Source of the DNA: Tupaia tana
Lineage: Eukaryota > Chordata > Mammalia > Scandentia > Tupaiidae
Assembly (NCBI GenBank): GCA_026018925.1
Contig: JAKSZU010000508.1
Location: 30,158-94,157 of the forward strand
Reading direction: 5' to 3'
Length of the DNA stretch: 64,000 nt
A model generated the notes under the pieces. That model did no database searches and was not told the origin of the DNA. It saw only the letters and a list, made by a program, of their open reading frames with translations. This document shows positions 49,101 through 61,267 of this stretch, piece by piece (positions within the stretch are counted from its first letter, which is position 1; each line of letters begins with the position of its first letter). A program made the translations under genes and the position numbers.

Positions 49101-51460
49101 TCTGGCCGGCAAGGGACACTGAGGGAGGGTCACCTCTGACCCCCACCTCACTTCCAGACCCCCAGGCCCCAGACTCCACCTTCTAGGTAGGTAGCCAGGA
49201 TTTCCTTGAGGCGGTTTTTTGTTCTCTCTTGAAACCCCTGCATTCCGTTGTTAACACCTAGCTCTCCTTCTCCCCCCCCCGATTATCCAGGACTGCCAGA
49301 AGGCAATAGGCTCTCCTGCAAGCCTCTGGCCGGCAAGGGACACTGAGGGAGGGTCACCTCTGACCCCCACCTCACTTCCAGACCCCCAGGCCCCAGACTC
49401 CACCTTCTAGGTAGGTAGCCAGGATTTCCTTGAGGCGGTTTTTTGTTCTCTCTTGAAACCCCTGCATTCCGTTGTTAACACCTAGCTCTCCTTCTCCCCC
49501 CAGATTATCCAGGACTGCCAGAAGGAAATAGGCTCTCCTGCAAGCCTCTGGCCGGCAAGGGACACTGAGGGAGGGTCACCTCTGACCCCCACCTCACTTC
49601 CAGACCCGCAGGCCCCAGACTCCACCTTCTAGGTAGGTAGCTAGTATTTCCTTGAGGCGGTTTTTTGTTCTCTCTTGAAACGCCTGCATTCCGTTGTTAA
49701 CACCTAGCTCTCCTTCTCCCCCCAGACTCTCCAGGACTGCCAGAAGGCAATAGGCTCTCCTGCAAGCCTCTGGCCGGCAAGGGACACTGAGGGAGGGTCA
49801 CCTCTGACCCCCACCTCACTTCCCGACCCACAGGACCCAGACTCCACATTCTAGACTATCCAGGACTGCCAGAAGGCAATAGGCTCTCCTGCAAGCCTCT
49901 GGCCAGCAAGGGACACTGAGGGAGGGTCACCTCTGACCCCCACCTCACTTCCACACCCCCAGGCCCCAGACTCCACCTTCTAGACTATCCAGGACTGCCA
50001 GAAGGCAATAGGCTCTCCTGCAAGCCTCTGGCCGGCAAGGGACACTGAGCGAGGGTCACCTCTGACCCCCACCTCACTTCCAGACCCCCAGGCCCCAGAC
50101 TCCACCTTCTAGATTATCCAGGACTGCCAGAAGGCAATAGGCTCTCCTGCAAGCCTCTGGCCGGCAAGGAACACTGAGGGAGGGTCACCTCTGACCCCCA
50201 CCTCACTTCCAGACCCCCAGGCCCAGACTCCACCTTCTAGACTATCCAGGACTGCCAGAAGGCAATAGGCTCTCCTGCAAGCGTCTGGCCGGCAAGGGAC
50301 ACTGAGGGAGGGTCACCTCTGACCCCCACCTCACTTCCAGACCCTCAGGCCCCAGACTCCAACTTCTAGACTATCCAGGACTGCCAGAAGGCAATAGGCT
50401 CTCCTGCAAGCCTCTGGCCAGCAAGGGACACTGAGGGAGGGTCACCTCTGACCCCCACCTCACTTCCAGACCCCCAGGCCCCAGACTCCACCTTCTAGAC
50501 TATCCAGGACTGCCAGAAGGCAATAGGCTCTCCTGCAAGCCTCTGGCCAGCAAGGGACACTGAGGGAGGGTCACCTCTGACCCCCACCTCACTTCCAGAC
50601 CCCCAGGCCCCAGACTCCACCTTCTAGACTATCCAGGACTGCCAGAAGGCAATAGGCTCTCCTGCAAGCCTCTGGCCGGCAAGGGACACTGAGGGAGGGT
50701 CACCTCTGACCCCCACCTCACTTCCAGACCCCCAGGCCGCAGACTCCACCTTCTAGACTATCCAGGACTGCCAGAAGGCAATAGGCTCTCCTGCAAGCCT
50801 CTGGCCGGCAAGGGACGCTGAGGGAGGGTCACCTCTGACCCCCACCTCACTTCCAGACCCCCAGGCCCCAGACTCCACCTTCTAGACTATCCAGGACTGC
50901 CAGAAGGCAATAGGCTCTCCTGCAAGCCTCTGGCCGGAAATGGACAATGAGGGAGGGTCACCTCTGTCCCCCACCTCACTTCCAGACCCCCAGGCCCCAG
51001 ACTCCACCTTCTAGACTATCCAGGACTGCCAGAAGGCAATAGGCTCTCCTGCAAGCCTCTGGCCGGCAAGGGACACTGAGGGAGGGTCACCTCTGACCCC
51101 CACCTCACTTCCAGACCCCCAGGCCCCAGACTCCACCTTCTAGACTATCCAGGACTGCCAGAAGGCAATAGGCTCTCCTGCAAGCCTCTGGCCGGCAAGG
51201 GACACTGAGGGAGGGTCACCTCTGACCCCCACCTCACTTCCAGACCCCCAGGCCCCAGACTCCACCTTCTAGACTATCCAGGACTGCCAGAAGGCAATAG
51301 GCTCTCCTGCAAGCCTCTGGCCGGCAAGGGACACTGAGGGAGGGTCACCTCTGACCCCCACCTCACTTCCAGACCCCCAGGCCCCAGACTCCACCTTCTA
51401 GACTATCCAGGACTGCCAGAAGGCAATAGGCTCTCCTGCAAGCCTCTGGCCGGCAAGGGA
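46131..51460 (+). repeat. 5331-bp higher-order unit, second copy
   Basis: Inserts 47231-47324, 47454-47546, 47676-47768, 49187-49281, 49411-49503 and 49633-49725 are all at exactly +5331. Shared private variants include AAGGTAATAGG (about 47567), GGACGCTGAGG (about 50816), the CCGGAAATGGACAATG core (about 50936) and GGCCCAGACTCC (about 50221). The few differences include ACATTCTAG at about 49848 versus ACCTTCTAG in the first copy. The correspondence fails near 51467. Confidence 0.88.
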
Positions 51461-54400
51461 CACTGAGCGAGGGTCACCTCTGACCCCCACCTCACTTCCA
51501 GACCCCCAGGCCCCAGACTCCACCTTCTAGGTAGGTAGCCAGGATTTCCTTGAGGCGGTTTTTTGTTCTCTCTTGAAACCCCTGCATTCCGTTGTAACAC
51601 CTAGCTCTCCCTCTCCCCCCAGATTATCCAGGACTGCCAGAAGGCAATAGGCTCTTCTGCAATCCTCTGGCCGGCAAGGGACACTGAGGGAGGGTCACCT
51701 CTGACCCCCACCTCACTTCCAGACCCTCAGGCCCCAGACTCCAACTTCTAGACTATCCAGGACTGCCAGAAGGCAATAGGCTCTCCTGCAAGCCTCTGGC
51801 CAGCAAGGGACACTGAGGGAGGGTCACCTCTGACCCCCACCTCACTTCCAGACCCCCAGGCCCCAGACTCCACCTTCTAGACTATCCAGGACTGCCAGAA
51901 GGCAATAGGCTCTCCTGCAAGCCTCTGGCCAGCAAGGGACACTGAGGGAGGGTCACCTCTGACCCCCACCTCACTTCCAGACCCCCAGGCCCCAGACTCC
52001 ACCTTCTAGACTATCCAGGACTGCCAGAAGGCAATAGGCTCTCCTGCAAGCCTCTGGCCGGCAAGGGACACTGAGGGAGGGTCACCTCTGACCCCCACCT
52101 CACTTCCAGACCCCCAGGCCCCAGACTCCACCTTCTAGACTATCCAGGACTGCCAGAAGGCAATAGGCTCTCCTGCAAGCCTCTGGCCGGCAAGGGACGC
52201 TGAGGGAGGGTCACCTCTGACCCCCACCTCACTTCCAGACCCCCAGGCCCCAGACTCCACCTTCTAGACTATCCAGGACTGCCAGAAGGCAATAGGCTCT
52301 CCTGCAAGCCTCTGGCCGGAAATGGACAATGAGGGAGGGTCACCTCTGTCCCCCACCTCACTTCCAGACCCCCAGGCCCCAGACTCCACCTTCTAGACTA
52401 TCCAGGACTGCCAGAAGGCAATAGGCTCTCCTGCAAGCCTCTGGCCGGCAAGGGACACTGAGGGAGGGTCACCTCTGACCCCCACCTCACTTCCAGACCC
52501 CCAGGCCCCAGACTCCACCTTCTAGACTATCCAGGACTGCCAGAAGGCAATAGGCTCTCCTGCAAGCCTCTGGCCGGCAAGGGACACTGAGGGAGGGTCA
52601 CCTCTGACCCCCACCTCACTTCCAGACCCCCAGGCCCCAGACTCCACCTTCTAGACTATCCAGGACTGCCAGAAGGCAATAGGCTCTCCTGCAAGCCTCT
52701 GGCCGGCAAGGGACACTGAGGGAGGGTCACCTCTGACCCCCACCTCACTTCCAGACCCCCAGGCCCCAGACTCCACCTTCTAGACTATCCAGGACTGCCA
52801 GAAGGCAATAGGCTCTCCTGCAAGCCTCTGGCCGGCAAGGGACACTGAGGGAGGGTCACCTCTGACCCCCACCTCACTTCCAGACCCCCAGGCCCCAGAC
52901 TCCACCTTCTAGGTAGGTAGCCAGGATTTCCTTGAGGCGGTTTTTTGTTCTCTCTTGAAACCCCTGCATTCCGTTGTAACACCTAGCTCTCCCTCTCCCC
53001 CCAGATTATCCAGGACTGCCAGAAGGCAATAGGCTCTCCTGCAATCCTCTGGCCGGCAAGGGACACTGAGGGAGGGTCACCTCTGACCCCCACCTCACTT
53101 CCAGACCCCCAGGCCCCAGACTCCACCTTCTAGGTAGGTAGCCAGGATTTCCTTGAGGCGGTTTTTTGTTCTCTCTTGAAACCCCTGCATTCCGTTGTTA
53201 ACACCTAGCTCTCCTTCTCCCCCCAGATTATCCAGGACTGCCAGAAGGCAATAGGCTCTCCTGCAAGCCTCTGGCCGGCAAGGGACACTGAGGGAGGGTC
53301 ACCTCTGACCCCTACCTCACTTCCAGACCCCCAAGCCCCAGACTCCACCTTCTAGGTAGGTAGCTAGTATTTCCTTGAGGCGGTTTTTTGTTCTCTCTTG
53401 AAACCCCTGCATTCTGTTGTTAACACCTAGCTCTCCTTCTCCCCCCAGACTATCCAGGACTGCCAGAAGGCAATAGGCTCTCCTGCAAGCGTCTGGCCGG
53501 CAAGGGACACTGAGGGAGGGTCACCTCTGACCCCCACCTCACTTCCAGACCCTCAGGCCCCAGACTCCACCTTCTAGATTATCCAGGACTGCCAGAAGGC
53601 AATAGGCTCTCCTGCAAGCCTCTGGCCGGCAAGGGACACTGAGGGAGGGTCACCTCTGACCCCCACCTCACTTCCAGACCCCCAGGCCCCAGACTCCACC
53701 TTCTAGACTATCCAGGACTGCCAGAAGGCAATAGGCTCTCCTGCAAGCCTCTGGCCAGCAAGGGACACTGAGGGAGGGTCACCTCTGACCCCCACCTCAC
53801 TTCCAGACCCCCAGGCCCCAGACTCCACCTTCTAGACTATCCAGGACTGCCAGAAGGCAATAGGCTCTCTTGCAAGCCTCTGGCCGGCAAGGGACACTGA
53901 GGGAGGGTCACCTCTGACCCCCACCTCACTTCCAGACCCCCAGGCCCCAGACTCCACCTTCTAGGTAGGTAGCCAGGATTTCCTTGAGGCGGTTTTTTGT
54001 TCTCTCTTGAAACCCCTGCATTCCGTTGTTAACACCTAGCTCTCCTTCTCCCCCCCGATTATCCAGGACTGCCAGAAGGCAATAGGCTCTCCTGCAAGCC
54101 TCTGGCCGGCAAGGGACACTGAGGGAGGGTCACCTCTGACCCCCACCTCACTTCCAGACCCCCAGGCCCCAGACTCCACCTTCTAGGTAGGTAGCCAGGA
54201 TTTCCTTGAGGCGGTTTTTTGTTCTCTCTTGAAACCCCTGCATTCCGTTGTTAACACCTAGCTCTCCTTCTCCCCCCAGATTATCCAGGACTGCCAGAAG
54301 GCAATAGGCTCTCCTGCAAGCCTCTGGCCGGCACGGGACACTGAGGGAGGGTCACCTCTGACCCCCACCTCACTTCCAGACCCCCAGGCCCCAGACTCCA

Positions 54401-54501
54401 CCTTCTAGGTAGGTAGCTAGTATTTCCTTGAGGCGGTTTTTTGTTCTCTCTTGAAACGCCTGCATTCCGTTGTTAACACCTAGCTCTCCTTCTCCCCCCA
54501 G
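51461..54501 (+). repeat. Duplicated segments around 1382- and 4426-bp offsets
   Basis: Inserts: 51531-51622 (92 bp), 52913-53004 (92 bp), 53134-53226, 53356-53448, 53965-54057 (ends CCCG), 54187-54279 and 54409-54501. About 50.3-51.7 kb recurs at +1382, carrying the CCGGAAATGGACAATG core to about 52317. The triplet 52913 to 53356 recurs at +4426 (57339 to 57782), as does the TCTCTTGCAAGCC core near 53866 at about 58292. The three 92-bp inserts of this area (51531, 52913, 57339) share CTCCCTCTCCCC in the pyrimidine tract. Confidence 0.85.
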
Positions 54502-57338
54502 ACTCTCCAGGACTGCCAGAAGGCAATAGGCTCTCCTGCAAGCCTCTGGCTGGCAAGGGACACTGAGGGAGGGTCACCTCTGACCCCCACTTCACTTCCC
54601 GACCCACAGGACCCAGACTCCACCTTCTAGACTATCCAGGACTGCCAGAAGGCAATAGGCTCTCCTGCAAGCCTCTGGCCAGCAAGGGACACTGAGGGAG
54701 GGTCACCTCTGACCCCCACCTCACTTCCAGACCCCCAGGCCCCAGACTCCACCTTCTAGACTATCCAGGACTGCCAGAAGGCAATAGGCTCTCCTGCAAG
54801 CCTCTGGCCGGCAAGGGACACTGAGCGAGGGTCACCTCTGACCCCCACCTCACTTCCAGACCCCCAGGCCCCAGACTCCACCTTCTAGATTATCCAGGAC
54901 TGCCAGAAGGCAATAGGCTCTCCTGCAAGCCTCTGGCCGGCAAGGGACACTGAGGGAGGGTCACCTCTGACCCCCACCTCACTTCTAGACCCCCAGGCCC
55001 CAGACTCCACCTTCTAGACTATCCAGGACTGCCAGAAGGCAATAGGCTCTCCTGCAAGCGTCTGGCCGGCAAGGGACACTGAGGGAGGGTCACCTCTGAC
55101 CCCCACCTCACTTGCAGACCCTCAGGCCCCAGACTCCAACTTCTAGACTATCCAGGACTGCCAGAAGGCTATAGGCTCTCCTGCAAGCCTCTGGCCGGCA
55201 TGGGACACTGAGGGAGCGTCACCTCTGACCCCCACCTCACTTCCAGACCCCCAGGCCCCAGACTCCACCTTCTAGACTATCCAGGACTGCCAGAAGACAA
55301 TAGGCTCTCCTGCAAGCCTCTGGCCAGCAAGGGACACTGAGGGAGGGTCACCTCTGACCCCCACCTCACTTCCAGACCCCCAGGCCCCAGACTCCACCTT
55401 CTAGACTATCCAGGACTGCCAGAAGGCAATAGGCTCTCCTGCAAGCCTCTGGCCGGCAAGGGACACTGAGGGAGGGTCACCTCTGACCCCCACCTCACTT
55501 CCAGACCCCCAGGCCCCAGAGTCCACCTTCTAGACTATCCAGGACTGCCAGAAGGCAATAGGCTCTCCTGCAAGCCTCTGGCCGGCAAGGGACGCTGAGG
55601 GAGGGTCACCTCTGACCCCCACCTCACTTCCAGACCCCCAGGCCCCAGACTCCACCTTCTAGACTATCCAGGACTGCCAGAAGGCAATAGGCTCTCCTGC
55701 AAGCCTCTGGCCGGCAAGGGACACTGAGGGAGGGTCACCTCTGTCCCCCACCTCACTTCCAGACCCCCAGGCCCGAGACTCCACCTTCTAGACTATCCAG
55801 GACTGCCAGAAGGCAATAGGCTCTCCTGCAAGCCTCTGGCCGGCAAGGGACACTGAGGGAGGGTCACCTCTAACCCCAACCTCACTTCTAGACCCCCAGG
55901 CCCCAGACTCCACCTTCTAGACTATCCAGGACTGCCAGAAGGCAATAGGCTCTCCTGCAAGCCTCTGACGGCAAGGGACACTGAGGGAGGGTCACCTCTG
56001 ACCCCCACCTCACTTCTAGACCCCCAGGCCCCAGACTCCACCTTCTAGACTATCCAGGACTGCCAGAAGGCAATAGGCTCTCCTGCAAGCGTCTGGCCGG
56101 CAAGGGACACTGAGGGAGGGTCACCTCTGACCCCCACCTCACTTCCAGACCCTCAGGCCCCAGACTCCAACTTCTAGACTATCCAGGACTGCCAGAAGGC
56201 TATAGGCTCTCCTGCAAGCCTCTGGCCGGCAAGGGACACTGAGGGAGCGTCACCTCTGACCCCCACCTCACTTCCAGACCCCCAGGCCCCAGACTCCACC
56301 TTCTAGACTATCCAGGACTGCCAGAAGACAATAGGCTCTCCTGCAAGCCTCTGGCCAGCAAGGGACACTGAGGGAGGGTCACCTCTGACCCCCACCTCAC
56401 TTCCAGACCCCCAGGCCCCAGACTCCACCTTCTAGACTATCCAGGACTGCCAGAAGGCAATAGGCTCTCCTGCAAGCCTCTGGCCGGCAAGGGACACTGA
56501 GGGAGGGTCACCTCTGACCCCCACCTCACTTCCAGACCCCCAGGCCCCAGAGTCCACCTTCTAGACTATCCAGGACTGCCAGAAGGCAATAGGCTCTCCT
56601 GCAAGCCTCTGGCCGGCAAGGGACGCTGAGGGAGGGTCACCTCTGACCCCCACCTCACTTCCAGACCCCCAGGCCCCAGACTCCACCTTCTAGACTATCC
56701 AGGACTGCCAGAAGGCAATAGGCTCTCCTGCAAGCCTCTGGCCGGCAAGGGACACTGAGGGAGGGTCACCTCTGTCCCCCACCTCACTTCCAGACCCCCA
56801 GGCCCGAGACTCCACCTTCTAGACTATCCAGGACTGCCAGAAGGCAATAGGCTCTCCTGCAAGCCTCTGGCCGGCAAGGGACACTGAGGGAGGGTCACCT
56901 CTAACCCCAACCTCACTTCTAGACCCCCAGGCCCCAGAGTCCACCTTCTAGACTATCCAGGACTGCCAGAAGGCAATAGGCTCTCCTGCAAGCCTCTGGC
57001 CGGCAAGGGACACTGAGGGAGGGTCACCTCTGACCCCCACCTCACTTCCAGACCCCCAGGCCCCAGACTCCACCTTCTAGACTATCCAGGACTGCCAGAA
57101 GGCAATAGGCTCTCCTGCAAGCCTCTGGCCGGCAAGGGACACTGAGGGAGGGTCACCTCTGACCCCCACCTCACTTCCAGACCCCCAGGCCAGAGACTCC
57201 ACCTTCTAGACTATCCAGGACTGCCAGAAGGCAATAGGCTCTCCTGCAAGCCTCTGGCCGGCAAGGGACACTGAGGGAGGGTCACCTCTGACCCCCACCT
57301 CACTTCCAGACCCCCAGGCCCCAGACTCCACCTTCTAG
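54502..57338 (+). repeat. Longest insert-free run (22 cores) with a 1031-bp duplication
   Basis: 2837 bp of short units with no insert. From about 54980, private variants recur at +1031: CTTCTAGACC, GGCTATAGG (55170 and 56201), GAAGACAATAGG, CAGAGTCCACC (about 55519 and 56550), GGACGCTGAG and CTAACCCCAACC (about 55871 and 56902). The offset is eight cores minus one base, explained by the one-base loss in CTCTGACGGCAAGG near 55968. Confidence 0.86.
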
Positions 57339-60300
57339 GTAGGTAGCCAGGATTTCCTTGAGGCGGTTTTTTGTTCTCTCTTGAAACCCCTGCATTCCGT
57401 TGTAACACCTAGCTCTCCCTCTCCCCCCAGATTATCCAGGACTGCCAGAAGGCAATAGGCTCTCCTGCAATCCTCTGGCCGGCAAGGGACACTGAGGGAG
57501 GGTCACCTCTGACCCCCACCTCACTTCCAGACCCCCAGGCCCCAGACTCCACCTTCTAGGTAGGTAGCCAGGATTTCCTTGAGGCGGTTTTTTGTTCTCT
57601 CTTGAAACCCCTGCATTCCGTTGTTAACACCTAGCTCTCCTTCTCCCCCCAGATTATCCAGGACTGCCAGAAGGCAATAGGCTCTCCTGCAAGCCTCTGG
57701 CCGGCAAGGGACACTGAGGGAGGGTCACCTCTGACCCCTACCTCACTTCCAGACCCCCAAGCCCCAGACTCCACCTTCTAGGTAGGTAGCTAGTATTTCC
57801 TTGAGGCGGTTTTTTGTTCTCTCTTGAAACCCCTGCATTCTGTTGTTAACACCTAGCTCTCCTTCTCCCCCCAGACTATCCAGGACTGCCAGAAGGCAAT
57901 AGGCTCTCCTGCAAGCGTCTGGCCGGCAAGGGACACTGAGGGAGGGTCACCTCTGACCCCCACCTCACTTCCAGACCCTCAGGCCCCAGACTCCACCTTC
58001 TAGACTATCCAGGACTGCCAGAAGGCAATAGGCTCTCCTGCAAGCCTCTGGCCGGCAAGGGACACTGAGGGAGGGTCACCTCTGACCCCCACCTCACTTC
58101 CAGACCCCCAGGCCCCAGACTCCACCTTCTAGACTATCCAGGACTGCCAGAAGGCAATAGGCTCTCCTGCAAGCCTCTGGCCAGCAAGGGACACTGAGGG
58201 AGGGTCACCTCTGACCCCCACCTCACTTCCAGACCCCCAGGCCCCAGACTCGACCTTCTAGACTATCCAGGACTGCCAGAAGGCAATAGGCTCTCTTGCA
58301 AGCCTCTGGCCGGCAAGGGACACTGAGGGAGGGTCATCTCTGACCCCCACCTCACTTCCAGACCCCCAGGCACCAGACTCCAGCTTCTAGACTATCCAGG
58401 ACTGCCAGAAGGCAATAGGCTCTCCTGCAAGCCTCTGGCCGGCAAGGGACACTGAGGGAGGGTCACCTCTGACCCCCACCTCACTTCCAGGCCCCCAGGC
58501 CCCAGACTCCACCTTCTAGACTATCCAGGACTGCCAGTAGGCAATAGGCTCTCCTGCAAGCCTCTGGCCGGCAAGGGACACTGAGGGAGGGTCACCTCTG
58601 TCCCCCACCTCACTTCCAGACCCCCAGGCCCCAGACTCCACCTTCTAGACTATCCAGGACTGCCAGAAGGCAATAGGCTCTCCTGCAAGCCTCTGGCCGG
58701 CAAGGGACACTGAGGGAGGGTCACCTCTGACCCCCACCTCACTTCCAGACCCCCAGGCCCCAGACTCCACCTTCTAGACTATCCAGGACTGCCAGAAGGC
58801 AATAGGCTCTCCTGCAAGCCTCTGGCCGGCAAGGGACACTGAGGGAGGGTCACCTCTGACCCCCACCTCACTTCCAGACCCACAGGCCCCAGACTCCACC
58901 TTCTAGACTATCCAGGACTGCCAGAAGGCAATAGGCTCTCCTGCAAGCCTCTGGCCGGCAAGGGACACTGAGGGAGGGTCACCTCTGACCCCCACCTCAC
59001 TTCCAGACCCCCAGGCCCCAGACTCCACCTTCTAGACTATCCAGGACTGCCAGAAGGCAATAGGCTCTCCTGCAAGCCTCTGGCCGGCAAGGGACACTGA
59101 GGGAGGGTCACCTCTGACCCCCACCTCACTTCCAGACCCCTAGGCCCCAGACTCCACCTTCTAGGTAGGTAGCCAGGATTTCCTTGAGGCGGTTTTTTGT
59201 TCTCTCTTGAAACCCCTGCATTCCGTTGTAACACCTAGGTCTCCCTCTCCCCCCAGATTATCCAGGACTGCCAGAAGGCAATAGGCTCTCCTGCAATCCT
59301 CTGGCCGGCAAGGGACACTGAGGGAGGGTCACCTCTGACCCCCACCTCACTTCCAGACCCCCAGGCCCCAGACTCCACCTTCTAGGTAGGTAGCCAGGAT
59401 TTCCCTGAGGCGGTTTTTTGTTCTCTCTTGAAACCCCTGCATTCCGTTGTTAACACCTAGCTCTCCTTCTCCCCCCAGATTATCCAGGACTGCCAGAAGG
59501 CAATAGGCTCTCCTGCAAGCCTCTGGCCGGCAAGGGACCCTTAGGGAGGGTCACCTCTGACCCCCACCTCACTTCCAGACCCCCAGGCCCCAGACTCCAC
59601 CTTCTAGACTATCCAGGACTGCCAGAAGGCAATAGGCTCTCCTGCAAGCCTCTAGCCGGCAAGGGACACTGAGGGAGGGTCACCTCTGACCCCCACCTCA
59701 CTTCCAGACCCCCAGGCCCCAGACTCCACCTTCTAGACTATGCAGGACTGCCAGAAGGCAATAGGCTCTCCTGCAAGCCTCTGGCCGGCAAGGGACACTG
59801 AGGGAGGGTCACCTCTGACCCCCACCTCACTTCCAGACCCCCAGGCCCCAGACTCCACCTTCTAGACTATCCAGGACTGCCAGAAGGCAATAGGCTCTCC
59901 TGCAAGCCTCTGGCCGGCAAGGGACACTGAGGGAGTGTCACCTCTGACCGCCACTTCACTTCCAGACCCCCAGGCCCCAGACTCCACCTTCTAGACTATC
60001 CAGGACTGCCAGAAGGCAATAGGCTCTCCTGCAAGCCTCTGGCCGGCAAGGGACACTGAGGGAGGGTCTCCTCTGACCCCCACCTCACTTCCAGACCCCC
60101 AGGCCCCAGACTCCACCTTCTAGACTATCCAGGACTGCCAGAAGGCAATAGGCTTCCTGCAAGCCTCTGGCCGGCAAGGGACACTGAGGGAGGGTCACCT
60201 CTGACCCCCACCTCACTTCCAGACCCCCAGGCCCCAGACTCCACCTTCTAGACTATCCAGGACTGCCAGAAGGCAATAGGCTCTCCTGCAAGCCTCTGGC

Positions 60301-61267
60301 CGGCAAGGGACACTGAGGGAGGGTCACCTCTGACCCCCACCTCACTTCCAGACCCCCAGGCCCCAGATTCCACCTTCTAGACTATCCAGGACTGCCAGAA
60401 GGCCATAGGCTCTCCTGCAAGCCTCTGGCCGGCAAGGGACACTGAGGGAGGGTCACCTCTGACCCCCACCTCACTTCCAGACCCCCAGGCCCCAGACTCC
60501 ACCTTCTAGGTAGGTAGCCAGGATTTCCTTGAGGCGGTTTTTTGTTCTCTCTTGAAACCCCTGCATTCCGTTGTTAACACCTAGCTCTCCTTCTCCCCCC
60601 AGATTATCCAGGACTGCCAGAAGGCAATAGGCTCTCCTGCAATCCTCTGGCCGGCAAGGGACACTGAGGGAGGGTCACCTCTGACCCCCACCTCACTTCC
60701 AGACCCCCAGGCCCCAGACTCCACCTTCTAGGTAGGTAGCCAGGATTTCCTTGAGGCGGTTTTTAGTTCTTTCTTCAAACCCCTGCATTCCGTTGTTAAC
60801 ACATAGCTCTCCTTCTTTCCCCAGACTATCCAGGACTGCCAGAAGGCAATAGGCTCTCCTGCAAGCCTCTGGTCGGCAAGGGACACTGAGGGAGGGTCAC
60901 CTCTGACCCCCACCTCACTTCCAGACCCCCAGGCCCCAGACTCCACCTTCTAGGTAGGTAGCCAGGATTTCCTTGAGGCGGTTTTTTGTTCTCTCTTGAA
61001 ACCCCTGCATTCCGTTGTTAACACCTAGCTCTCCTTCTCCCCCCAGATTATCCAGGACTGCCAGAAGGCAATAGGCTCTCCTGCAAGCCTCTGGCCGGCA
61101 AGGGACACTGAGGGAGGGTCACCTCTGACCCCACCTCACTTCCAGACCCCCAGGCCCCAGACTCCACCTTCTAGGTAGGTAGCCAGGATTTCCTTGAGGC
61201 GGTTTTTTGTTCTCTCTTGAAACCCCTGCATTCCGTTGTTAACACCTACCTCTCCTTCTCCCCCCAG
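57339..61267 (+). repeat. Right-hand block with nine inserts, including a run of four long units
   Basis: Inserts: 57339-57430 (92 bp), 57560-57652, 57782-57874, 59165-59256 (92 bp), 59386-59478, 60510-60602, 60732-60824, 60954-61046 and 61175-61267. The last four are adjacent long units, the longest such run in the window. The unit after 61046 has lost one base in CTGACCCCACC. The first three correspond to 52913-53448. Confidence 0.86.
60732..60824 (+). repeat. Most diverged insert
   Basis: It carries several private changes: GGTTTTTAGTTC, TTTCTTCAAACC, ACACATAGC and a pyrimidine tract ending CTTTCCCCAG. It is followed by the short-unit junction ACTATCC. GT and AG ends and TTAAC are intact. 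It may be an older or independently drifting lineage. Confidence 0.82.
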
